Of a stretch of 64,000 nt of DNA, positions 26,602 through 37,686 are shown one piece after another. Both the position numbers and the translations under genes were made by a program. The DNA is taken from positions 13,877,097-13,941,096 of the forward strand of contig CM051457.1 in NCBI GenBank assembly GCA_028274465.1, read 5' to 3'. Origin of the DNA: Plantago ovata (taxonomy: Eukaryota > Streptophyta > Magnoliopsida > Lamiales > Plantaginaceae). The notes beneath the pieces were generated by a model. The model had not been told where the DNA came from, did not search any database, and saw only the letters and a list, made by a program, of their open reading frames with translations. Within the stretch, counting starts at the first letter, position 1; every line of letters begins with the position of its first letter.

Positions 26602-28160
26602 GTAAATTCGAAAACCCTAATTCATGATTGATTTGATCCCATTTCCCCCCGCAAAGATTGAAAGCAGACAAATCTGATTGGAGCTAATCGTTAATTCGTT
26701 ATTCATTTACTTTTTAGTTTCAGTTGTGTCATGTTTCCTGGGTTTTGATACTGAAACTCATGGGGATTTTCGCCGTGACATTTTAGGTCTTACGAACTTT
26801 ATTTGATTGTGTGTGATGGTTGGATGCATTAGTGAGGCAAGTCTTTTCGGTGATGATGTTATGTGAATTTACTTAGAAAATTCATCAATTGGTATTCTGC
26901 ATGTTGGCATTGTCATGGAATCATGATGAATTTTTGCCCTTGTTTGCCCTCATATATATGTTTAATTGGAAAGTTTTAATCAATCTCCTTTCAGAACATT
27001 TGGAAGGTTTTAAAGGGATTTTAGCATGTATGAAAGGATTGGATATTTCCTGACCAACTCTTTCTTTCATCATGATCCGGTTTTCTTTGTTCCTCTTTTT
27101 GGTGAACTGCTCTTTGAAAAGTGAGTTCAGTTAATATTGTGAGATTCAGGGAAAGGGTTTTTTAAAATCACTGTTTGCTCTTTGCTCTAGCAATATTCTA
27201 GGCCAGGAGTCCGGTTTCTATAAGCAAAGCCCACTGCTTACGACAGATATTCTTTAAACTTAACTCATTGTGGCTTGAAAAATATGTGGAGGCTGTATGT
27301 AGATTAAAGATTTATGTGCCCCCGGATGATATTAGTATATTGTATATATGAAGAGTTTCCTCTTACATGTTGTATGCGGAGGTTTACTGGTGGTTTGGTG
27401 ACATTAACTTCTTTATTTGATAAGATGATAGAAGCCTCACATAGATTTTAATGCTGTTGAACTTTTTGTAAGTTTGTTTGTATATATTGGTTAAACTTAA
27501 AGTTATATTTATGAAATAATTTTTTGATATCACCATATGCCTCTAGAATGTGATAGTTTGTATGTTGTGACTTGTGAATAAGGAGTGTGCTTTGGTGACT
27601 GTTTAAAGAATAGAAGTTAATTTTTTTATATATTAGTTAGAAACTTGTAGAGAAGTAAAAGTGGGTTCTATTTTAGTTTTTAGTAGAATAAAGTGAAGAA
27701 ACAGGCAGAACTTAGAGTTTGAGGATTTGCAGATCAAATTATCAATTATACATTAGTATAAAAGTTGTTCACATTTCATAATGATAGTTGAAATTAATTT
27801 TTGAATAACAAACTATATTTCTGAAAAATGTAATTAGAAAACACTAGGAATTTGAAAAATGGATATATTCAAATTGATTGTTAGGCAGTTACTTAGAATT
27901 CAAAAGCAAGTCCAGGAATCTTTTAAAGTTTCTTCAATTCTATTCCTTCTTTTTCTTCCTTTTTATTTTATTTATTTATTTTTTATTTTTACAATGTTCA
28001 AGAATCACTCTGATCTGTAAGAAGCTGAGAATCCATGTGGAGAAAAGCATTTTTAAACACTTCCCAAGTACTAGCCTTGAGAACATTACTCTTTAAGATA
28101 AAATCTATGCAAAATAGCTGATAGTCTTATCTTGTAACAGAGCTGCAGCGCATTTTAATC

Positions 28161-31100
28161 ATGGAAGGTGAAGATCATACTGGCCCGCCTGCTTTGAGCA
28201 AATCCGAACATATGAGTAAGAACGATTCTCTATTGCTAAATTCTGAGGCCGAAAAAGAGATCAATGGGGTGGCATCTGAATCCATGCCTGATGATGCATG
28301 TCAATCTGGTTTTGAAGCCCTGGAAAGTGAACGTTCACCTGGAAATACCATGGTAGTTGATGAGGTTGATTTTGAAATGACTGAACGAGCTGCAGCAGTT
28401 AAAGCAGTGGTTACTGACAGTGGGTCTGTAGCAGTTGAAAGTGACATTGTTTTGAGCAATCACAAGCTAAATCGTACTTGTATCCTTTCTTAAGGCTATT
28501 TCCTACTCTTTATATGCGAATGGTAGTTTTGTCAATGTACAGCTGTTTGGGTATTCATCCTAGTTGTACTCGGTTGCCTTTCTTTACTTTTTTCTTTATT
28601 TTTCATTTATACTAACCACTAAATTGGATTACAAGTTACCATAACTTAATGTTATTAGCAATATCTGGTGCTAAGAGGCCCCGAATAACTGTTGATGAGC
28701 ATCAACCTTCAGTTCGTGTTATCTATAACTCTTTGACCAGGTATGTATATGCAATTTACTCTTTTTTTTTCCCTCACATTTGAGTCAGTACTAACATAAG
28801 CTTATGATTTTTGTTCAGAGAAAGTAAAAGAAAGCTTGAGGAGCTATTACAACAGTGGTCACGTTGGCATGGAGAAAACTGCTCATTGTCAAATGTATGT
28901 TGACTTTTCATCTGCTTGTTTGCATAGAATTTTCTTGTTTTCTTGTTTTCACTGTCACTCGTAATAATAATGTATCACTACTTACTATCTCTTGAATTCT
29001 AGGAATCAAACACAGTAACTGAGTCTGGAGAAGAAACCTACTTTCCTGCTCTTCGAGTTGGCTTAGATAAACCTTCTCAAGTGGTACTACTCTATTCTCT
29101 TCAATTTTGTCCATGTCTTCTAGTGAATTTGCTTAATTTTAGTTGAAATTTATTTTGATAGTTAAAGCTTATCACTTTCATGTTCCAACATATTTATGTT
29201 CTGGTGGTCCTTAACTTATGAATCTCAGGCTATTGTATTCTGCATATGCTATGGTATTTTAGGTGATCACACTTGCTGTTTTCCCTATCTTGGCCAAGAT
29301 GGAGGATTAGATTTTGATGTTTGGTCATTTTCTGCATGACCCCCCCCCCCCCCCCCCCGCCCCGCTCAATACTAGTAGAGGACTAGAGGGTTGTATTCTC
29401 AGTACTCTCCCATTGTTATACACTTATACTCTTACCAAACTTTTACGAAGTGGTGAATACCTTGGAGTGCAAATTTTGTTATTGTATTGTCTTGAGTTTA
29501 AACTAATTTATCAATGGAGTTCAAATTTGAGTTCTATAGTAAATTTTCTAGAGTTTAAACTAATTTTATCAATGCTTTACACTTGGAGTTCAAATTTTGT
29601 TTTAATGTATGCTGTTTAGAGTTTAAACTGATTTTCTTAGTGCTTTACTCTATGTAGACTTTTTGGGTGGACAATCAGTCCAAGAGTCAATCAAATAAGG
29701 AATTTATACCTTTGGATGGCACTTCTGTTCCTCTTTATGACCGTGGATATTCATTAGCTTTGACCTCTGGTGATGGTTCCAGTGCTCTGCAAGGGTATGT
29801 TCATTTAAATATGGAATTCAGTTGGCGTTTATGAGACATGTGTTGTTGTCACTTCTGCAAACTTGTGTTTCTTTGGGGCAGGGTATAGAATATAGATATA
29901 TGATGGCTCTAGTCTCAACTTTTTCCTCATTGCGATATTGGTCACAAGCTCACAACATTTGCTTAAAGATGACTGTCTCTCCCCTTCCCCACCCGCTGAT
30001 CTTATTATTAATAAACCCCAGCTAAGAAAAATAAAGCTTTACATGTTTGTAGTACAAAGCTGATGTATGACATCTCTTGCAGTGAAGGAGAAAAGCTAGA
30101 TGCTTCCCGTTGCTTCAACTGCTCTTCCTACAGCCATGCACTGAAAGATTGTCCTATGCCACGTGATAATGCTGCTGTCAGTAATGCTCGAAAGCAGCAT
30201 AGGTCACAACGAAACCTAAGTGCCAATTCTCGTAACTCTGCCCGATATTATCAAAGTTCCCGTGGCGGAAAATATGAAGGTTTGACCCCTGGTGTCCTTG
30301 ATCCTGAAACAAGACAACTTTTGGGCCTTGGGGTGAGATTAATTTTTGCCATACACTATTTTATTTTTATATGTTTTAGATTAACCTGTTCTGCGACTAA
30401 TTTATATTATCAAACTGCTGTTTGTGTTGAGTAGGAGCTTGACCCACCTCCGTGGCTTAACAGAATGCGAGAAATTGGGTATCCACCTGGCTATCTAGGT
30501 AGTTTGCTCAGTTATCTTCTCTTTTAACGAGCTTAACTAATTTTGATGCTACTTTCATCATATACGTGCCGTATGTTTTGGAAAACAACATTTTTTTTGC
30601 TTGTTTACCTTTGGCCTGTATCACTCTTGCATCTTCAATTCTTGGAGCGAATACTTACCCAGTAAAGTTTATGTTTATTGCACTTCCAAAATTCATGATA
30701 CAGACTTGGGATGTAACTTGGTTTATTGGTGGGGCTGGTCAAAATAGAAAATCTAGGTAGACAGTAGGTTGTAAAAACTTGAAAAAGATTGTGATGCTTA
30801 AGTAAAAAAGGCCAACAACATTGATCAAACTGTAAATTTTCATTTGTATTTGATGAATAATGTGTGCCCATTCATGTTTTCCCATGTTCTGTAGACCCAG
30901 ATGTAGAGGATCAACCTTCAGGAATTACAATATTTGGTGATGAGCCAAGCAAGGAAGAAGGCGAAGAGGGTGAAATTGTTGGTGCTCTCTCCCCCAAGGA
31001 ACCAACTAGAAAAATGAGTGTTGAGTTTCCCGGGATAAATGCACCTATCCCAGCAAATGCCAGCGAAAGACTTTGGGCACCACCTAGTTCTTCGGATTCT

Positions 31101-31490
31101 ATTCTTCCTAGAGAACGTGCACACCACCGTGGGCATAACTATTTACCAGAGACCGTTAACCGAGTCAATCACCATGAACCTAGGTGGTCAGCAGATGTGG
31201 ACGACGAAAGGCCTCCTGGCAGTGATCCTTGGACCAGCCCATCTTTGGCAAATCATTTTCGGAGGCATGGCGAGTATGAGCGAGAAACAAGCTTTACTTC
31301 CCATAGCCGATTTGATCGAGAAACAGGCTTTACTTCCCATAGTTATCGTGATCATAGTTACAATAGCCCACGGGGAAACCCTACGCCATGGAGCCCAGGC
31401 TACGGCAGATCATTGTCGGACAGAGGAAGGAGAAGTCCTTCGGCACAGGATCGTCCGTATGGTTCTTACCCACATTCCTATCCTAGATAG
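28161..31490 (+). CDS. CCHC zinc-knuckle / PSP spliceosome-associated protein (ZCCHC8-like)
   Basis: Exons 28161-28479, 28659-28740, 28819-28894, 29003-29083, 29658-29794, 30083-30332, 30435-30498, 30895-31490 join in phase to 534 residues. The N-terminus is acidic. A zinc knuckle (CFNCSSYSHALKDC, C-X2-C-X4-H-X4-C) lies near residue 240, and a PSP motif (LDPPPWLNRMREIGYPPGYL) near 317-337. The C-terminal 200 residues are disordered, with two close repeats (RETSFTSHSRFD and RETGFTSHSYRD) and RS/RG-rich ends. The knuckle-PSP pair is that of ZCCHC8, the scaffold of the nuclear exosome targeting complex and a spliceosome associate. Plant members are annotated as PSP family proteins, and an RNA-surveillance role is inferred by homology only. 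Confidence 0.88.
29341..29358 (+). repeat. Poly(C) tract in PSP-gene intron
   Basis: About 18 consecutive C in an otherwise AT-rich intron (29084-29657). Confidence 0.8.
29464..29650 (+). repeat. Three tandem intronic repeats
   Basis: GAGTTTAAACTAATTT recurs three times with linked GGAGTTCAAATTTTG and TCAATGCTTTAC segments, at a spacing of about 50-70 bp, ending just before the acceptor of exon 5 of the PSP gene. Confidence 0.6.
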
Positions 31491-32369
31491 GCTTGATCTG
31501 GATCGCCCTGGTATGCGAGGTAGAATTGGTGTAAAAAGATTGAGCCTTTTTAATGGTTGCTTGGTGGTGATGACTGATTAGATGACAGTTTTTGCAGGGA
31601 AAATGTATGATTAGGGCAGAGCACTGGGTGTATTTTGGTTGGATTATGTTAAAATGTTGTTGGAATAGTGATTATATTAGCAATTTTGCTTGTAAAATTG
31701 TCAGGATTTTAGTCGCACATCTGTCTGTGTACTGTACTCCATAGAAAGTATTCTTGTTGGATTAGACGAAAGTTGCTCTAGATTTCTTTTTTTTCTTTTG
31801 AGTTTTGAAGGGCTATATACATTTGTTTTTGGATATTTTCTTAGTATAGGTTCGTAGTTCGTACTGATATTGGGAGTATAAGATAAAGTTTGTCGATAGT
31901 ACAATTCAATGAAACAAAGGGGGTAATAGAAATACATAAATAAAATCATTATAAGTTATAAATCCTGTTTCAATAGCTAAACTTTAATGAAAAATTATAA
32001 AATCATGTATCATGTATGTGTACCCAAAAATTATAAATTGAAGTTGGTTACATGATACATGTCGAGCCCTTACGCTCGTGTACAAGACTACATAACTTTA
32101 TAGGCACAATCTCGTGCATTCTGCACTAAAAGAAAAGGTTTAATACATAACAAATTTTTCTCCCCTAACAAGTTGTAGTACACGAGATATGCGTATTCAT
32201 TTTCTTGTTCAATTTTTTTAGCCTACCCAAACTATACGTTTAAAATACTTAGATTAATCACGAATGCCGTGACGACAATTTGAGTGGCACCACAATTCAA
32301 TTGTTATTATAAACCCTACTTAGATCATAATACAACATCATAACAACGAGTTAAGTATAAATAAAAGAG
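31491..32369. other. 3' UTR of the PSP gene and intergenic
   Basis: The first 200-250 bases are the likely 3' UTR. Beyond that I see no gene. Confidence 0.4.
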
Positions 32370-32374
32370 TAAGT

Positions 32375-32725
32375 GGGTGTTTGCAACCATTTAACTTATC
32401 CAACTTATCAATTATTTTAAGCAAAAACAAATTTTTGAGTGTTTGCAACAACTTATAAGCTGCTTAATTCTCTTAAATTAAGCTGGATAAGTTGAAGTTG
32501 GAAAATCTGAGTTGTAATTCAGCAACTTCTCCTTAAATTAAGTTTTTTAGTTGTTTTTGTCCAAAAAGTTAGGTTTGCAAACACTACTCCTACAACTTGT
32601 CTAACTTAAAATTAGTTTTTTGCAAACAACTATCAAATTATCTACTAAGCCAACTTTACCAACTAATCCTTAAATTAAATCAGTTAATTTAAACTTAATT
32701 TAAATTTAAGTTATTGCAAACACCC
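32375..32725. mobile_element. Inverted-repeat MITE, superfamily unassigned
   Basis: The element starts GGGTGTTTGCAA and ends with its reverse complement TTGCAAACACCC, bordered by TAAGT on both sides (32370-32374 and 32726-32730). The interior holds several further inverted copies of AACTTATC and CTTAAATTAAG, so the whole 351 bp can fold. The GGGTGTTTG ends recall PIF/Harbinger Tourist elements, which duplicate TAA, but the duplication here reads as 5 bp. Confidence 0.65.
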
Positions 32726-32820
32726 TAAGTCTCATCTCACAATTACGATAACCAAATTTTAATTTTAAGTTTCAACTAGATTTAAATTATTTTGTAAGTC
32801 GATGTCATAGTATTTAAAAG

Positions 32821-32916
32821 AAAGGAAAAAAAAAGTCAAACAGTTTGGGTCGAGCATGAGTTTGCTTGAAAGGAAAAAAAAAGTCAAACAGTTTGGGTCG
32901 AGCATGAGTAGCAAGC
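32821..32916 (+). repeat. 48-bp tandem duplication upstream of the b561 gene
   Basis: AGTCAAACAGTTTGGGTCGA and its flanking A-run occur twice, 48 bases apart, about 150-240 bp before the start codon at 33062. Confidence 0.8.
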
Positions 32917-33061
32917 AAACTATTCTTTTCTTCAGCTGAGAGAGATCTCATTCAGAATATTTCACACTAGACACACATTAAATCAAGAACCAGAATATAT
33001 AATCAATTGATCATCATTGAAAATCGAACAAGAAATTTCTCTCATTGATTCACCAAATCAA

Positions 33062-34524
33062 ATGGCGGTGGTTCCAGTCGTACGGTTCCCGATCTTCGCC
33101 GTGGTCAGAGTTATCGGAATCGCCGTAGCTTCAATGGTGCTCATATGGACTGTACATTACAGAGGCGGCTTGGCTCTCATTTCCGATAATAAGGATCTCA
33201 TCTTTAACGTAACTCAGCTTCTCTTTTTCCCTCTTTCTACTATCCTTCCTTTTTTCTAAACTTCTCAATGAACAGTCCTAGGGTTTATCTTAACAATTTA
33301 GTTTTGACATTTTGTTGATTAATATCTGTTTATTAAGACTGTGTAAATAATGTCTTCATGCCCAGGTTCATCCTGTTTTAATGGTGGTTGGCCTTGTGCT
33401 TCTCAATGGTGAAGGTAAATTACTAATGGCTAATGAATGATCAATTTTGTAGCTCAAAGATTCCTAATCTTTATAGGTGTTAAAATTGATGACCTTACTT
33501 GTGTTGTTAGAGCTATAATCTTTATACATTTTGATATCCATGTTAAACATGGAAATATTTTGATATCCTGACTTATTATGATGATATGGGACAAATTGTA
33601 TGCTTAAGCATCTCAAGTTTTGAGAAATATTGTATAATTTGTATCCGAGATCAACGTTGAGTATGTGCTCAAACCAAATTCTCAATCACATTCAGTTTCC
33701 TCAGGACGTGCTCTTTGTTATCCATGCTTTTGTGGAGTGGTTCCGTTTGTATTTAAAGAGTACGTGTGGAGATGAGAATTGTCTGAGTTGGCAATTGTCA
33801 TATAGACTAATGGATCATTAGCAGTTCATGCTGTAGATATAGAACTCAGTACTTCCCAGTCATCTGTGCCTACTTATCTTCTCAAAAACCACTTCTTACT
33901 GTTTGCAGCCATGCTAGCATACAAAACCGTATCAGGAACTAAAAACTTCAAGAAGTCAGTTCATCTGTTTCTCCTATGCCTAGCCTTCTTTCTCGGCATC
34001 ATTGGACTATGGGCTGCCTGGAAGTTTCACGTTGACAAAGGCATTGATAACTTCTATAGTCTTCACTCCTGGCTTGGTCTTGCATGTCTTCTGTTGTTTG
34101 GAATTCAGGTGATTAATATAGAGTCCACTCTATCCTCTGAATTACATTTCCATTTTCAAAGTATTCTAGCAATATTGATTGCCTTGGTTGATGTTGAGAG
34201 TTTCTTATGCAGTGGGTAGCTGGATTTGTGACATTTTGGTACCCGGGTGGATCAAGAAACAGTCGAGCTAGCCTCATGCCATGGCATGTGTTTTTCGGAA
34301 TTTATATCTATGTTCTGGCTGTCGCCACTTGCACTACTGGTTTTTTGGAGAAGGCAACATTTCTTCAGGTGAACAAGGTTATATCACGGTATTCGGCAGA
34401 AGCAATGCTGGTAAATTCTTTGGGTATTTTGATTGTTATCCTGGCAGGGTTTGTGATTCTTGGGGTTGTTTCACCAGCGCATGGGAATGGAAAAGGTGAT
34501 ATTCTTAGGGGACCTACCGAGTGA
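33062..34524 (+). CDS. Cytochrome b561, transmembrane ascorbate ferrireductase
   Basis: Exons 33062-33208, 33366-33414, 33909-34108 and 34213-34524 give 235 residues. The protein carries electrons from cytosolic ascorbate across a membrane to ferric chelates or monodehydroascorbate, through two b-type hemes. About six hydrophobic helices are visible. The four family heme histidines are in VHPVLMV, SVHLFL, SLHSWLG and PWHVFFG. The last coding exon encodes helices 5-6 and a short polar tail (GNGKGDILRGPTE). Length and four-exon layout match plant family members. Membrane location (tonoplast or other) is not shown by the sequence. Start ATG is the first in frame after the leader. Confidence 0.93.
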
Positions 34525-35577
34525 ATTGTTATCTACAAGGAAAATTTGCAGTTTAGCTTAGAACTCCCTCACAGTGCCATTCTGATAGAAGAGTTTTATA
34601 CATGTGATCCTTCCAAGTTTCCTTCGTTTTCATATATATGGTTTGTGTGATGTGATTGATGTTGTATTCATGAGCTATTGATATAGTCAGAGCAAAGTCC
34701 TAACAAAGTTCTTCAAATTTTCATTTTCTTTTCCTTGCAACACTATGCATAATTTTGAAGTGTGTGTGGTATTGAAATTTTCATTTCTTTTGACTTTTGA
34801 CTCCAATTTTCGTTTGTCCCTGTGACAGAATGATACATACTACATACTAAGCTTTGCGCGCCATCAAGCTTCTCTAAATTTTAGCATTGAAAATTTGTTT
34901 CACTCAAAACTTTTAAGTCTTTAGATGAATTAGTTGGCTAAGTCTTTAGATGAATTAGCTGGCGGCTTAGTTCAATCTTGCAGGCCAAATTAGACTCAGA
35001 GAGCAGATATAACCAACTTGCTGGCTGCATCATGTGGTTGTATTGGGTTTGTCACTTCTGTATAAATCTGATCTTGATAGTGTCTCAGAGTAGTGTAATA
35101 GTGTTCATCAGGGAGAAGAGCAGAAATTGTGGTTCCTTTTCTGTGTAATTATTGCTCTTATAATCTGTACGTGCATTGCCATGGATCAAGAAAACCGACT
35201 TCCAGTTGGTTTTCCTGTGCAATAGAGCGATTAACGAGCCAAAGCATGTTATGTTATGTTACATTGTGTCTTGTGTGTCGTGTATGTCCTGTACATTGCA
35301 GAATTACTCCGTGATTTCCTCGTTAGTTTCTCCGGTGGTTATGCTGTGTAGTTTGTGTTTGTTTCACTAATTGTTCTGTAAACCTAATGAGCAGAAGTGA
35401 ACTTCAACCTTGGAAAGATTATGGTAAACTGTACTATATTATATTATTGTTTACTTTATAGGAATGATGATACTAGAAATTGCAGATAAATAAGCAATTG
35501 CTAGTACACAGTTTCTTCGAGCAAAGAGCAATTCCTACAAACAATTGCCAGTAGGCTGCCGGTAGGCTAGTGATATA
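34525..35577. other. 3' UTR of the b561 gene and intergenic
   Basis: A poorly defined 3' UTR is followed by sequence with only short, featureless ORFs. A short tandem repeat (AGTCTTTAGATGAATTAG twice, near 34916-34960) is present. Confidence 0.4.
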
Positions 35578-35675
35578 GCCAGAGCTAAAATTATTAATGC
35601 CAGAGCAATTTACCTTTTATAAACACTAATCATTCCTATACAAATTGCTCTGGCATTAGTAATTTTAGCTCTGGC
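35578..35675. repeat. Strong hairpin, 34-bp arms, one mismatch
   Basis: The arm 35578-35611 (starting GCCAGAGCTAAAATT) is the reverse complement of 35642-35675 (ending AATTTTAGCTCTGGC) with one mismatch and a 30-base loop. It lies 121 bases downstream of the stop codon of the minus-strand F-box gene, so it may be in its 3' UTR. It could be a foldback transposon or a small-RNA precursor. No target duplication is evident. Confidence 0.7.
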
Positions 35676-35795
35676 CAGTAACATTTACATCAACATAGAA
35701 AAGTTAGCATACTTGATACTAAAAGCTAAAAGCTAAATCTTAGATTTATGAAATAAAACACAAGACATGGTAAATTGCTAAAGAAATCAATAAGA

Positions 35796-36986
35796 TTATT
35801 TGTGGACCTCAAGCCACACAGGAGGGGCAATGCAACTGAAACGGCGGGAGTAGATTTCCTCCTCAAGTACCTTGCGGGAAGCTAAATCATAAATACCCAT
35901 ATCCTTGCCTAACTTGGGACTTCGATAAAAATCATCAGCGAAGTAAATGCAATTAGGCTTACAACCATTAGTAGCAGACGACACAACCTCGACAGAGATG
36001 GAAGAGTTAAAGCCAACGAAAATGGCATGGTCTCCAATACTTTGTAGCTGTGTGTATTCTCCTGTATCAACATTGACCTCCCACACCTTGAAACTTGTAG
36101 TCTCATAATCCAGGTCCCAAGTCTCAATGGGACCGTCACCGCCTATGCTATCATCGTATCTGCGGAAACGATAGAGTACAAGCAACCTTCCGGCAGACTC
36201 CACCATATAAGCTTCATCGTCAAAGCACCTATCCCAGTTGTCATCGAAGTCAACAATCAACTTTCTAGTTAAGCAATGAAAAAGCTTTCCGGAGGTATCG
36301 ATAGCGTAAAGCTCCCCTTTAAAAAACAGAATGTCAAGTATATAGGCATATTCATGGATATATATAAATTCCCACTTATCATGCTTACTATTCCAGATGA
36401 CAAGATACATTAGAATGAGCAAGGCAAGGGTGAAACAATCATCCTCTTCAGGACTCTTGGAGAGAACAGCCTTGTGACAAAGAATGAACATATTTGATGG
36501 GCCACCAGGACCAAAAAGAGTAACCTTATACATATTGGGGAATTGAGGGGTTTGAATAATACGTTTGGTAAAAGGATTGTGAAGAACTATATCAAAACCT
36601 TCCCTAACCAAGATGAGCCAGCCCTTGGAAGATAAGTGTTTCCAGCCGAGATCGATCACCTCGTCCTCAAATTCGTTATAGTCGAGGCGGAAATCGAAGA
36701 GTGATCTCATATCTTCGCCATCTTCATCTTCATCCAATGCAATAGGATGGAATTCAATTGGTAACACCATACGAGTGTAAAGACTGTAAAACCTGCCGGG
36801 ATGAGGATCGGGTATCATCAACCATGGAGTCTGCCGATTGGTTGGTCGATTCACAACATAATTCTGTGATTTGGATTGTCTCCATGTTCGACAAACCTGG
36901 CTGAAAGTCTCCAAGTCTTCATAGTGGTCTAAGCGTTTGGCAATCTCCGCAGCCAGATCCAACGGGATGTCATTCCAATTTGACAT
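35796..36986 (-). CDS. F-box protein with DUF295 domain
   Basis: A single exon of 396 residues. The F-box is at residues 4-37 (WNDIPLDLAAEIAKRLDHYE, then FSQVCRTWR). The DUF295 beta-propeller-like region fills the rest and closes with the family signature around CKPNCIYFADD and GIYDLASRK. F-box proteins bind SKP1 and choose substrates for SCF ubiquitin ligases. DUF295 targets are largely unknown. The frame is intact and the ATG at 36986 opens directly into the F-box. A relative lies at 49540-50643. Confidence 0.88.
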   Translation of the reverse strand: MSNWNDIPLDLAAEIAKRLDHYEDLETFSQVCRTWRQSKSQNYVVNRPTNRQTPWLMIPDPHPGRFYSLYTRMVLPIEFHPIALDEDEDGEDMRSLFDFRLDYNEFEDEVIDLGWKHLSSKGWLILVREGFDIVLHNPFTKRIIQTPQFPNMYKVTLFGPGGPSNMFILCHKAVLSKSPEEDDCFTLALLILMYLVIWNSKHDKWEFIYIHEYAYILDILFFKGELYAIDTSGKLFHCLTRKLIVDFDDNWDRCFDDEAYMVESAGRLLVLYRFRRYDDSIGGDGPIETWDLDYETTSFKVWEVNVDTGEYTQLQSIGDHAIFVGFNSSISVEVVSSATNGCKPNCIYFADDFYRSPKLGKDMGIYDLASRKVLEEEIYSRRFSCIAPPVWLEVHK

Positions 36987-37686
36987 AATTAATAAGCAGC
37001 ATGAGTTTCTGGCGGATCGGAGAACATAGGCATGCAGCTGGTTGCTTAATTAGTGGAGTATTTGAATACAAATTGAGTTCGGATTTGTATAATCTGTATA
37101 TGTATAGGAGTAGCTTTTAGGGCGTTGTTCTTCAATTTTATTTATGGCGTTGTTCTTCAATTTTATTTTATGGTTTCTTTAGTCAATTTCCAGTTGACTT
37201 TTACTTATTATTATTGCTCTTGAATGACTTTTTTTTTTTTTTAAATATATTTTACCGGGTTGATCCGCAATAAGAAAGTACATGATCATGATTCCAAAAA
37301 CGTGCGTTTTGAGTATGCAGTCCCGGATTCAAGACATCAAAAACTCCTCTAATCCAAGGAGTATCAGATTCAGGTGGACGGGGAATTGAGTCCTAGATAT
37401 TGTCTAACAAATGCAACTGATGTTTCATATACTTCAACAAGAAACCACAAAGAATTCGAAGCATATACACTATCATGTAAATGCATATATACAAGTTTTA
37501 TGCAACTTACATACCTCAACAAATCATCAATTGAAGGAACAGGTAATTAAGGTAACCAACCTTAGTCCAACTCTCTATCAACAAATGCTCAAATTGAGGC
37601 AGAAATATCATTATTAATGATCAGTACTATAGTCACAACCTCAATAGCTGAAAATACATCAAGACACTTCTATAAACCTTATACAA
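36987..37686. other. Spacer between two F-box genes
   Basis: Holds the promoter side of the DUF295 gene and the 3' side of the next gene. A tandem copy of GGCGTTGTTCTTCAATTTTA (about 37121 and 37145) and a T-run at 37229-37240 are present. No gene is visible. Confidence 0.4.

Noticed and set aside
29314-29619. 101-codon ORF with a proline run
   Set aside because: Translation of the intronic poly(C) tract and tandem repeats.
31039-31581. 180-codon ORF overlapping the last PSP exon
   Set aside because: Shifted-frame shadow of the Ser/Arg-rich C-terminus of the PSP protein.
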